From Triticum aestivum (lineage: Eukaryota > Streptophyta > Magnoliopsida > Poales > Poaceae), in contig NC_057803.1 of NCBI RefSeq assembly GCF_018294505.1, forward strand, positions 237,676,397-237,740,396: 64,000 nt of DNA, read 5' to 3'. Position 1 is the first letter of the stretch. Every line of letters starts with the position of its first letter. Made by a program: the position numbers and the translations under genes. Shown here in pieces: positions 22,809 through 32,748 of the stretch. The notes under the pieces are model-generated. The model was not told the origin of the DNA. It did no database searches and saw only the letters and a program-made list of their open reading frames with translations.

Positions 22809-23254
22809 CCAATGCATCCAAGTAGAACAAAACCACCAACATTAACCCACAGCTTCAAGTACAAGCAAGTATATATCAAGTGACAGTGAAAACAAGTTGA
22901 GAAAAACACTGTAAATATCTATTTCATGTCATGCAATATTCAAACCGAATAAACCTATGCATACGAAGGTGAAATATTACAAAGAAAGCACTCATCAGGT
23001 AGCATGCATACAAAATCTCTGTGTTGGCAGTAGTAAATACTCTCTGTGTTAGCAGTAGTAAAACTCATGCAGTACCAAGTTAACAACTTTGAGTCAGAAA
23101 AGCTAGAAGTGTCTCTTAAGAGAGACCAGAACTTAGAATTAAGGCACATATCATATTCTGAACAGCATCAGCACCATGGTAGTAACAATTAACAGTAGTA
23201 GGACATCAATGGGGCACAACTTATTTAACTACAGACGGATGGAAAGACAATTAC

Positions 23255-23466
23255 CTTCTCGAGGCAGGGGCGAGCATCCTTGAAGTCGAGGAAGATGAGC
23301 GTGAGGGCGACGGTAATGGCACTCCAGGACATGTTGAGGCCGAGCAGCAGCGCCACAAGCATGCCCAAGGTGATGGTGTACATGCCGAAGGTGATTTTCT
23401 CCCCAGATTCAGTGCATGGAACAGCTCCCTTCCGTTCCCAACAGCAGCAAGGTACTGGTGCTACTG
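23255..23466 (-). pseudogene. captured fragment of ArsB/Lsi2-type efflux transporter
   Basis: Minus-strand exon bounded by a T-rich acceptor ending GGCAG (AG at 23468-23467) and a donor AAG/GTAATT (23254-23253). It encodes MYTITLGMLVALLLGLNMSW followed by AITVALTLIFLDFKDARPCLEKV. The hydrophobic helix and the LDFKDARP.LEKV motif match the plant 'putative transporter ArsB' / silicon efflux (Lsi2-like) family, where the next exon would continue SYSLLIFF. The stretch before it (CCCWERKGAVPCTESGEKI) does not look native. The fragment keeps one or two membrane helices only. Native members are plasma-membrane anion/silicon exporters. Confidence 0.75.
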
Positions 23467-23907
23467 CCATGCAAAGAAAAATCTTGTAAGCATGATAGAA
23501 GGCTAGGATGGCAGGAAGTGAAAATCCTGTCTAACAACATGAGGAGAGCACTAGTTACAAGCATGATAGAAGGCTGGGTGAAGAATATACGAAACTGAAC
23601 CAATCAATTCAATTCAATTCAAAGGTAGTTTGGCAGCAGCAACAAGCATTAAAACAAGCTACTCTTGTTACTATAGTGCAGTTTAGTACTATAGTTCAGT
23701 ACCATATGCCTACAATCAGACACAAGCTTCAGTACAGTCAAAGTGTAATTACAAATAGGATTAAGAATCAAACTTGTTACTCATGGGATCGTGGCACAGA
23801 GCGTTCAGTAAAGAGTATAACACAAGCTACACTTATAAACACATGCTTCAGTTCAGTGCAGAAATAAACAAGCCTCAGATTGTGAGCAGCAGTGTTAGAT
23901 TGTTTAC

Positions 23908-23960
23908 CTTCAGAGTTCTTCTTCTCCCACCTCCCCATCCTGCACAAAGCCACCCTCCAC
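23908..23960 (-). pseudogene. short exon-like piece of the captured mosaic gene
   Basis: Minus strand: acceptors at TCAG (exon from 23960) or GCAG (exon from 23939), coding RVALCRMGRWEKKNSE or its second half, and a donor GAAG/GTAAAC at 23907-23906. Too short to assign to a family. Confidence 0.4.
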
Positions 23961-24049
23961 CTGACCAAATCAAGCTTTCAGTTCAACATTCAGCTACACA
24001 GAGAGGAGACAAATCGATCCGAGACGAACAAGGTAATAGGATACATTAC

Positions 24050-24179
24050 CTCCTGCCGTCCACGGGGACGCCCTCATAGTGGCACGCGCCTTGTCAAATG
24101 GGATGAGGTCCCCGACAAACTCCGGGACGACGTCCTCACTGGCGTTGGCCTTGGCAGCCACCATCCAAGTCGGGCGCAT
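24050..24179 (-). pseudogene. exon-like piece of the captured mosaic gene, unidentified
   Basis: Minus strand, acceptor TTTCATTTAACAG (AG at 24181-24180), then a 130-bp frame MRPTWMVAAKANASEDVVPE and FVGDLIPFDKARATMRASPW, and donor GAG/GTAATG (24049-24048). GC content is clearly higher than in the flanking intron-like DNA, and codon use looks genic. I do not recognise the source gene. Confidence 0.5.
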
Positions 24180-24181
24180 CT

Positions 24182-24990
24182 GTTAAATGAAAGACACTTG
24201 AACACAAGTCTAGGAGCTAGAATCAGAATCTACATTGAACTAGATAGGAAACTAATTCAACGGCCCATAACACAGAATTGTCAAGTCACGAGCAGTTCCA
24301 ACGGAGACGCACGCAAGGTACATTTAACTCCGGAATGCGGCACGAGATAAACAAGACGAGCAGAAGCTCTAGTAGCATGGCATCATAACTGAAGAAGCTA
24401 ATGCGCAGCATGCCAATTGCCAAGGAGATGCATCAGTTAGTTAATTAGCTGCAAGTTTTAGTCAGAGTCTGAAATCCCCTGAAACTTGCAATCGATAAGC
24501 CAAAGCCACCTATGCACATGCTAGTGAGAAGCAGCAGCAACAGCGGACCCATCTGAACCTTCACAAAATCTCAACATCTTCACAAAATGGCACATAAACT
24601 AGTCGCTGCAATTCACAAAATAAAGGAATTAACAAAAAAAAGCAAGTAATGACATCAATTTTCTATTCTTTATACAGCTACCAATCAACTCTGAACCAAC
24701 TCTTGCAGGATTTCAAAAGGGGCCATGAGTATTAAGCAAGATTTACAAAACAATTTGGGTGCACAAGAAAATCAATGAAAGGATCTCTGAACATTGGTGT
24801 TCATGTCTGCACTACAATAGCACCATCTGAGATGAAATTTTGCACAAGAGCAGGATCGTTGAACATAATCAAGAATAAATGGCACTCATGTGCCAGATAA
24901 CAACACAATCAATAGCGCATCTATCTCAAACTGCCAAGCCCTCACTAGTTAACCCAGGGACAGACCTAACGAAATTTCTGAAAATAAACT
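24182..24990. other. intron-like AT-rich stretch in CACTA
   Basis: No coding signal; separates the exon-like pieces from the GC-rich block. Could be the first intron of the mosaic gene. Confidence 0.35.
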
Positions 24991-25880
24991 AGTGTTGGTA
25001 ACATGTGAGATGCAGAGGGTGGTAACGGAGGAAGTGGAGGACAGGGTCACGTCGACGTCTGCCGGAAAAGGGGTACGAGAACTGGCTCGCGGTGGAAACG
25101 AAGAGGAGAAAGGGCCTCTGGCGGCTGGTCCTGGCGCTCGGTGTGCTCGGGCAAAACCCGTCTAGGTCCCGCCGGAGATGCGCCATTGTCGACGACCACC
25201 GCAGCAGCAAGCTCCAGTGTGGTGTGGTGTGCCGCGCCACACCGATCCGGCTGGCCTCCATCGCGCAGGTGGATCCCGATGTGGCCGACCTCCATCGCAC
25301 AGGTGGGTGCGGATCCGGCGCCGCCATCGCCAGAACTGGTGCGCCCCATCCATCCATCCATGGGTGGGCGTGGGTGGGTGGGTGGATCCGTGGAAGAGGG
25401 GGTTTCCATGGGTGAATGGACGAGATGAGGAGGGAGGTCGGTCAGCGGCGGGGGTGGGGATGGGGAGGACGAGGAGACGAGGTCGCCGATGGGGGTGGGG
25501 ATCGACGGCGGCAGCGGAGATTGGAGAGGAATCGGGGGTTGGGGAAGGGGAGCAGTTTGTGGGCAGCTCCACGGGGCCCGGCCACCGGGGCCCGACCGTT
25601 GGTGAAGCTGAGGAAGGGGTCGTCGTGGAAGGGCGTGGAGGCCGGGGACGGCGGTGAGGTGGGTTGGTTCGGGCCGTAGATCGAAATCGAGATCGAGATC
25701 TGAGGGAGGGAGAGGGTGGCGGCTGTGGGTGCGTAGGGGAGAGAGGGGAGCGAGAGGACGAGTGGTGCGGGTTGTGTTAGGGTTAGTTGGGTGAGACGGT
25801 GAGGAGGTCAAGTCTGCCGTTGGATCCGGGACGATCGGACGGTTTAGATCGTCTACGGTAGGGTGATCCAGGGGAGACGT
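24991..25880 (-). promoter_or_regulatory. GC-rich, CpG-rich block, possible promoter/5' exon of the captured mosaic gene
   Basis: About 900 bp of very GC-rich sequence in an AT-rich transposon. Long open frames exist on both strands but encode only Pro/Ser/His- or Gly/Arg-rich low complexity, which is usual for GC-rich 5' regions of grass genes. A minus-strand frame of 297 codons (25940-25047) covers it. Its position upstream of the minus-strand exon pieces suggests a captured 5' end, but I could not place a donor site or transcription start. Confidence 0.4.
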
Positions 25881-26042
25881 CCTTATTGGTTGGAGCCTAT
25901 CAACAATATTTAAAATATAGTATCTAAGTGCTAAAAACAAAGGGGTTTATGAAACAACTACCAAAAATATTTTGCAAAATGGAACCACTAAAATTTTCAC
26001 TCAAGTTATACCACATTTTATGGATGATAACCAACTTGTATG

Positions 26043-27671
26043 CATTTTCTTTGGACGAAAAAACCATTTTCAATTTTTCGAGTGCCCAAAAGGAGGTTTT
26101 TTATGAAGGACCTCCAAAATAATTGTTGCAAAATTGGACCAAATCATTTTTCTAAAATACTAGGACATATTTAATGCACAATTGACAAAATGGTTGGGTG
26201 TAAAAAGTTATGATCCAACTCTCGTGAAAAAGACAAATTTCCGTCGATTTAGTTGGAAGCGGGTCAAATTTGAACTGCAGGTGCCTCATAGTTTGCTATT
26301 TATTTTTTCCAAAAATCATTTCTAGGTACATAAGTATCTATTTAATCAGAGAAACACCAAAAAAATTCCAAGATTCAACCACTAGCTAGGAACGGTCATT
26401 CCTGCCGTTTTGACCGCATTTTGAAACGGACATAAAAAAATCAAAAAAATCAAAAAATTGGGAAACCTTCGCATTGTGTCATTATATGTGGCCAAGTTCC
26501 CAGGAAAAATAACAAACTTGTAATACGGCAATTATTTTAAAAAAGTGTTCTCAGAAACGAGCTATCACGTGTGGAGATCAATGGCTTTCAAGCCAAATGA
26601 TCAATCTTATGGCCACATTCATGGCATAGTTTGTTCAAATGATCTCATATTGTGCACAAGGGTGCATATTGGAATGGCAAACAATGTTGCCTAAGGAAGT
26701 TTTCATTTTCTTTGGACGAAAAAACCATTTTCCATTTTTTGAGTGCCCAAAAGGAGGTTTTTTTGTGAAGGACCTCCCAAATAATTGTTGCAAAATTGGA
26801 CCAAATAATTTTTCTAAAATACTAGGCCATATTTAGTGCACAATTGACAAAATGGTTGGTTGTACAAATTTTTGATCCACCTCTCGTGAAAAAGACAAAT
26901 TTCTGCTGATTCAGTAGGAAGCGGGTCAAATTTGAATTGCTGCTGCATCATAGTTTGCTATTTATTTTTTACAAAAATCATTTCTAGGTACATAAGTACC
27001 TATTTAATCAGAGAAACACCAAAAAAATCCAAGATTCAACCACTAGCTAGGAACGGTCATTCCCGCCGTTTTGACCGCATTTTGAAACGGGCATAAAAAT
27101 TCAAAAAAAATCAAAAAATTGGGAAACCTTCGCATTGTGTCATTATATGTGGCCAAGTTCCCAGGAAAAATAACAAACTTGTAATACGGCAATTATTTTT
27201 AAAAAAGTGTTCTCAGAAACGAGCTATCACATGTGGAGATCAATGGCTTTCAAGCCAAATGATCAATCTTATGGCCACATTCATGGCATAGTTTGTTCAA
27301 ATGATCTCATATTGTGCACAAGGGTGCATATTGGAATGGCAAACAATGTTTCCTAAGGAAGTTTTCATTTTCGTTGGACGAAAAAACCATTTTCCATTTT
27401 TCGAGTGCCCGAAAGGAGGTTTTTTGTGAAGGAACTACCAAATAATTGTTGCAAAATTGGACCAAATAAATTTTATAAAATACTAGGGCATATTTAATGC
27501 ACAATTGACAAAATGGTTGGGTGTAAAAATTTTGTATCCACCTCTCGTGAAACAGACAAATTTCCGCCGATTCAGTTGGAAGCGGGTCAAATTTGAACTG
27601 CAGCTGCCTCATAGTTTGCTATTTATTTTTTCCAAAAATCATTTCTAGTTACATAAGGACCTATTTAATCA
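26043..27671 (+). repeat. 660-bp tandem repeat, about 2.5 copies
   Basis: CATTTTCTTTGGACGAAAAA (or one-base variants) occurs at 26043, 26703 and 27364, spacing 660 and 661. The third copy stops near 27671. Copies look alike at well over 90% by eye. AT-rich, no coding motif. Confidence 0.9.
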
Positions 27672-28019
27672 TAAATACATGGTTTGGTGGCGATACGTCG
27701 AGGTTTGGGCGGTGGCCGAGGGCCCCAACTCTAGAGCGCGTAAACTCGCATGCCCGTCGCGTGGTCACCGCGTGACCGTAATGTTGCCATGTGTTCTGGG
27801 CGGCCTAGGCATGTCTAGTGGGTTGGGCACTCCCCAGGTTGGTGCTAGGAAGAAAATTACAACATAAGATTCTCACGAGGAGACCGATCGATGCTCAAAC
27901 ATGAATTAGCAGCCAAGTGTTTGATTAGCGGTACGGGAAATGCACATGGCCAATGGGCGTGAGTTTTGGCTGAGGATGATCATCTACTAAGGAGAATGTC
28001 TTCACAAATTTTTAGCTCA
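27672..28019. other. unique spacer between CACTA internal repeats
   Basis: A GC-richer part (27690-27840) followed by AT-rich DNA; no recognisable gene. Confidence 0.35.
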
Positions 28020-28860
28020 AAAGGAGGATCCTAGGTGGTACTTGCTTTGCAAAGTACCACGCTGGACAAAAATATGAATGTTGAAGCTGGGCTCAAAATA
28101 ATGAATGGAGTGAGCTGAAATTTTGTGGAGGATGGTTATTTGGGCATAGGAAAGCATTGTAGAAAATTGATACCATTTGGACATGCCAAAGTAGTACTTC
28201 CTTCACAATGCTCTTCTATGGACAGAAACTTGGGAAAACTAGTGAGAGAGATTGGATGAATGAAATGAGCTCAAAATTGGTGTAGGTAAGTTACTTAGGT
28301 ATGGTCATGCGCTGGTAAATTTTCAGATCATTTGGGTAAGCCTAGCTAGTACTTACTTCACAAAGCTTCTCTCGAGGTAGAAACTTTGGAAATTTCCCGA
28401 GAAAGATTTACTAGGAAAATTGAGCTGAATATTATCATGTGGCAATGATTTGGGTATGGAAGAGTGCCCGAAAAGTTTGAGGGTAATAGGAGGGGTCTAT
28501 ATAACACTTGCTTTGCAACGTGCCAATTTGGCCATAAAATATAAATTGAACCTGGGCTCACATAGATGATTTGACTGAGCTGCAATTTGGAGGAGGGTGA
28601 TAATTTGGGCATATGAAGGAACTGTATAAATTTCATGTCATTTAGAGATATAAAAAAGGTACTTCCTTCACAATGCTTCTAGGTGGACAAAAACTTTGGA
28701 AATTTGCCGAAGAAGATTTGCTAGGCAAATGGAGCTGAATTTTGTCATGCGGTAATGATTTGGATAGGAAAGAGTGCCCAAAAATTCCGAGGGCAATCAA
28801 GAATATATAAATAGCACTTCCTTCATAAAGTGTTGTTGTGAACAGAATAGGAAAATGAAT
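28020..28860 (+). repeat. degenerate ~155-bp tandem repeat, about 6 copies
   Basis: The phrase (G/C)TACTTCCTTCACAATGC, with variants, recurs near 28036, 28190, 28345, 28503, 28660 and 28808. It is followed each time by GGACA.AAACTTGGGAAA-like and GAGCTGAAATT-like phrases. Spacing is 148-158 bp. Confidence 0.72.
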
Positions 28861-29079
28861 ATTGTTGAATTAGTTTTAAACTAGGCAAGGAAGGATTTTT
28901 ACATATTTGATGAAGATATGCCCCAAAGAATTTATGAGATTTTTTTGGGAATTTTGGGAATGATAGAAATATAGGTTGCTTCACAACCTAGGGAAAAAAC
29001 TGCCACATGGACATGACACATAGGCAAAACTGATGAGATGGCGCCTAGTCATCACAACCCACCACAATCTACAAGGCTA
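28861..29079. other. CACTA right flank, non-coding
   Basis: AT-rich; nothing recognisable. Confidence 0.3.
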
Positions 29080-29287
29080 TGACCATCTATATTGGTCATT
29101 AACAACTAGAAATAAGGCAGCGGACTAGCACTGTTTGCTTTGTGACCATTTCGTGTAAGGAAATTACGACCTTTTGACCAAAATGGTCGCAGTGGTTTAG
29201 GGTTTGGAGCCCCCTGAACAGCTTTTGACCATTTGGTCTAAAATGGTCATAAATTTATGACCAATTCTTCGAGGGTCACTGACAGAA
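29080..29287 (-). repeat. CACTA right subterminal TGGTCA/TGACC cluster
   Basis: Includes TTGACCAAAATGGTC and TTGACCATTTGG palindromic pairs. Counterpart of the left cluster. Confidence 0.75.
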
Positions 29288-29316
29288 GGTCATAAGTTGA
29301 CATATTTCTTGTAGTG
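29288..29316 (-). repeat. CACTA right terminal inverted repeat
   Basis: Read inward on the minus strand it starts with the canonical CACTACAAGAAA. Confidence 0.9.
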
Positions 29317-29349
29317 CTACTTGTATTCTTCCATTTCAATTGCTGCTAT

Positions 29350-29955
29350 CTATTCATCGGCAATCTTTGAGCCCTTCTGGAAGCACTCTTCTGCTCGTTG
29401 CCGATTACCAGTGACTGTAATCACGCCTCTAGGGCCAGGCATCTTGAGCTTGAGATAAACGTAACATGGTCGAGCCATGAAACGGGCATATGCAGTTCTG
29501 CCCAAGATAGCATGATAGGCACTGTGAAAATCCACGACTTCAAATGTCAACTTTTCCTTCCGGTAATTCTTTGAATCACCGAAAGCCACGTCAAGGGTGA
29601 TCTGACCGAGTGAATCTGCCTTCTTCCTTGGTATAACTCCATGAAACCGCATGTTACTCTCACTGAGCTTTGACATCGGAATGTGCATCCCACAGAGGGT
29701 CTCAGCATACAAGATGTTCAATCCGCTGCCACCATCCATCAAAACTTTGGTCAATCGGGTGCCTCCAATGACCGGGTCAACCACCAACGCTTGCCTCCCA
29801 GGGGTGGCAACATGCGGTGGGTGATCTGACTGGTCGAATGTAATGGGGGTCTTTGACCACTTCAGATACGTTAGCGTTGCCGAAGCAACCATGTTCACTT
29901 CCCTGTTGATGACTTTCAGTCGACTATTGCTTTCAACATCAGCAAAAATCACCAA
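29350..29955 (-). pseudogene. Tat-like gypsy aspartic protease region
   Basis: A single open frame of about 200 residues holds the retropepsin-like domain: TPITFDQSDHPPHVATPG, VIGGTRLTKVLMDGGSGLNI, then VVDFHSAYHAILGRTAYARF and YLKLKMPGPRGVITV. The catalytic loop reads LMDGGSGLN, with D followed by GGS instead of the usual D[ST]G, which is common in this lineage. It would cut the polyprotein during particle maturation. The frame is cut on the left by the CACTA insertion at 29316, so the RT lies 8 kb away at 21266. Confidence 0.85.
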
Positions 29956-29989
29956 AGTGAAATTGATATTGGGAAAACCATCGTCATCC

Positions 29990-32105
29990 TCTTCCTTGTC
30001 CTCATATTTATCAGACTCTTTTTCCTTCTCACTGGGATGCTTTTCTCTGAACTGCTATATAAGGTCTCGGCACTGCCGAGTGGTATGCTTAGGATAGATG
30101 AGATTTCCCTCTTCATCGTTCTTGATGTGAATGTGACATGGTAAATCCAACACATCGTTACCGGCTGCATCTTTCACCTTTTTAGGGGCCAGGGCCCTTT
30201 AGGTTTTCCTTTAGCCTTTCCTTGGATTGCGGCTGTAAACTCTCCAGGTGCTGCAGGCTCTGCTTTGCGCTTCTACTTCCGATTGGAATTTCCTCCTCTG
30301 GTGTCCTGGCCGTCCGGTTTACTCTTTCCACTGCGGAGTCGGTCTTCTTCTTCGCCATAGGCGTACCGAGTGGCTATCTCCATCATTAGAGTCAGAGACA
30401 TGTCTCCTGTCCAACCAAAATTCAGGTTGAGCTCCCGGTACCGAACGCCCTCCTTGAAGGTGCACACTGCTTGATGATGAGACACATTCTCTACAGTGTG
30501 GTGTAAAGTGGTCCATCTCTGGATGTAATCCCTCAAAGTTTCATTCGGATTTTGCACGCAGTGCTACAATTCAGTCAATCCTGCTGGCCGTTTGCACGTG
30601 CCCTCAAACATTCTAACAAACACTCGGGCCAACTCTTCCTAGCTAAAAATACTGCCTGGAGCCTATTGATTTAACCAAGCTCTAGCTGACCCTTCAAGCA
30701 TCAGGGGAAGATGCTTCATGGCAACTTCATCATTTCCTCCGCCGATCTGCACAGCCACTTGGTAATCTTGAAGCCAAGTGTCAGGCTTTGATTCTCTAGT
30801 GAACTTACTGGCCCCAGTCGCCAACATGAAGTTGGGAGGGATCTCTGCTGCTCTGATAGCCATTCTGAAACACTCGGGACCAGAAACATGTATTCTGCTT
30901 CCAGTCGGATGATCTCTGTCATGTCCTTGCGTCAAACCCTAGTTCTCTTGGGTCGGCCGGCCTTCTCCGCTCTTTGCTGTACGGGCGCCTATCATCATAA
31001 TGCCGGGGCACATATGATTCGCCCCTCGGAGGGGTTGTAGGCACTCGACGGCGATCATCACGGTCGAGCCGGCGATCTTGTTGCTCATGATTCCAACCCA
31101 AATACTTCCCTTGACAATGCCCACGTCCCTCACACCATGGAGGCGATCTTGGGCTATGAGCCGACTGGACGGTATCAGCCACCACAGATCTGCTATGGAT
31201 CTTGTTGCGCAACTGAGAAACTGCCGTGTTCTGCTCTCCTGCTGCTCGGAGCAGCGCTCTGATTTGAATTAAACCTCTACCAGCTTCCGACTGGGATGGC
31301 TGAATGGATTCTGCTATACGGGCCGCAGCTGTAAGATTTTGAATCGGAGTGCGATATACCTGCGGTTCCGGTGCAAATAATCGCTGCTGTCATCGACTGG
31401 ACTCGGGGATCTACCGCTGAGCACGTTCGTCGAGTGAACGCTGAAGATTCCCCAGTCGAGTGCGCTCATCCAAAGTGGCCAAACGCGCCGCCTCCAAGGC
31501 CTGAGCCTCAGGCGACTCGCCAACAACGGGCATGTGGAGGGCCTCCACATTGCGGCGGTGAAGTTCCTCTCTCTCTGCTGAGAAGAGAGAGTTTCGTGGT
31601 GGTATTCTTCATGAACGCGTGACGGATCGCCACCGCCATTGTCGCCACCGTTGCGACGCATGCTAGGCGGGCTGCGAGGTGTGTCGACCATCAGGACCTC
31701 CGCTGCAGGGTCACTGCTGTGGCACTCAGACAATGTCTCGACGGAACTAATTGATAGATCGAACATGCCATAGAGAGATTCGTCGAGCTCGATTGCTGTG
31801 ACTTGAGGGGTGGCCGACAGACGTGCCACCACATGCTTCACCCACCGCTGAAGCCGCGACCGACCGGATCACTTGCAACGGCGAGCAGCCAGGAGCGAAG
31901 GTACTGCGGGAGCCGACCAATACTGGGTCAACGGCTGCTGCAGTAGGACGCCGCGAACGCACGCACGGAAATGTGTCGCTCTGCGGACAGGGAGCGCCTC
32001 GATGTCGATAGGAGCTTCCTGAAGCCAAGCAGAGTCGTCGGCGATGAAGACGAGCGCGCTGAGCCGGATCTCACGGCCTTCAGCCAAACCTCCACCGGAA
32101 ACCAT
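29990..32105 (-). pseudogene. Tat-like gypsy gag, frameshifted
   Basis: Probable start at 32105 (MVSGGGLAEGREIRL), then an alanine/arginine-rich variable part in changing frames. A capsid-like core follows: PDTWLQDYQVAVQIGG and KHLPLMLEGSARAWLNQ (30935-30663), then PNETLRDYIQRWTTLHHTVE and MMEIATRYAYGEEE (30557-30273). This is the retrotransposon gag helical domain. A zinc-knuckle-like HTTRQCRDL remains near 30080. The protein would coat the element RNA in the cytoplasm. At least five frame changes and internal stops make it inactive. The protease follows directly on the left. Confidence 0.82.
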
Positions 32106-32161
32106 GATGAAAACGGTCGGAAAAAATTGTAACCTCACCGGAAAGTCGCTAAGACACCTGC

Positions 32162-32179
32162 CCCACGGTGGGCGCCGAC
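32162..32179 (-). promoter_or_regulatory. primer binding site of Tat-like element
   Basis: GTCGGCGCCCACCGTGGG on the minus strand, next to the 5' LTR. The TGGCGCCCACCGTGGGG form is common at this position in grass gypsy elements. Confidence 0.65.
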
Positions 32180-32743
32180 TATCGTGGTTCTAGGTCTGAT
32201 AGTAAAGTAGGGGGTACGAATGAAGAGGCAAGGTCCTAGCTACGGTGAGATTGTGCACGCAGGATGTACGAGTTCAAGCCCATCGTGGAGAATGTAATAG
32301 CCTTACGTCTCGGTGCCCGGAGGCTCGGTCGATTGGAATATGTGTGAAGTTACAGGGGGTGCAAACCCTTGTGCCAGAGGAGGGGGTGGCTTATATAGAG
32401 TGCGCCGGACCCCTCCATCCCTTAATTACACAGGGTTTAAGGTACAAAAATGTTGGTGTTACTGATAACGCCAACAATAAAGATACATGAATGACTATTA
32501 ATTCTATAGGGTAACGCCTGACCGTTGCGATACAAAGTGACTTTAGATCTTCTATCTGTCGAGTGATTCTTGTTGCGGTCGAGTGAGTACTCCTTGGTTG
32601 AGTGAACTTGAATCTTCCGAGTGGAGTGTTTATGGTCGAGTGAATGATGGTATCCGTCGAATGCTTATGACATTAGGCCAATGTCCTTGGGGAGGGTGTC
32701 TAGGTCAGGCCTATGACCCTACCCTAGGTACATGTCATTGTCA
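32180..32743 (-). repeat. 5' LTR of Tat-like element
   Basis: 564 bp. The inner end has mutated from TG to TA on the plus strand. TATATAAG-type box at 32390-32398. Aligns end to end with 11724-12288. Confidence 0.88.
32390..32398 (-). promoter_or_regulatory. TATA box in 5' LTR of Tat-like element
   Basis: CTATATAAG on the minus strand, identical in the other LTR (11935-11943). It sits in a long conserved block and would drive gag-pol. Confidence 0.6.
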
Positions 32744-32748
32744 GACAT

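Larger units (their letters stand above)
21426..29316. mobile_element. CACTA DNA transposon, non-autonomous, with captured gene fragments
   Basis: Terminal inverted repeats of 29 bp with two mismatches: right end CACTACAAGAAATATGTCAA (read inward), left end the same but CACAA. A 3-bp target duplication CTA (21423-21425 and 29317-29319) is exact. Both ends hold many TGGTCA/TGACC words, as expected for transposase-binding subterminal repeats. The interior has gene fragments (22.0-24.2 kb), a GC-rich block (25.0-25.9 kb), a 660-bp tandem repeat (26.04-27.67 kb) and a ~155-bp degenerate repeat (28.0-28.9 kb). I see no transposase, so it would need one from elsewhere. It is inserted in the protease-RT linker of the Tat-like element. 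Confidence 0.9.
11724..32743 (-). mobile_element. Tat-lineage Ty3/gypsy element with antisense gene, split by CACTA
   Basis: Complete element with LTRs at 11724-12288 and 32180-32743 and target duplication GACGT/GACAT (the uninterrupted right LARD LTR has GACAT there, so GACGT is a later change). Order on the minus strand: 5' LTR, primer site, gag, protease, [CACTA insertion], RT, RNase H, integrase, 73-bp tandem array, antisense gene on the plus strand, purine tract, 3' LTR. Size without CACTA is about 13.1 kb. An antisense gene between pol and the 3' LTR is known from Tat-clade elements such as RIRE2 and Grande. LTRs differ at about 48 of 563 positions by eye (8.5%). All reading frames carry stops or shifts. 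Confidence 0.9.

Noticed and set aside
25047..25940. 297-codon open frame on the minus strand
   Set aside because: Low-complexity Pro/Ser/His-rich translation in very GC-rich DNA, with equally long frames on the other strand; better read as a GC-rich 5' region.
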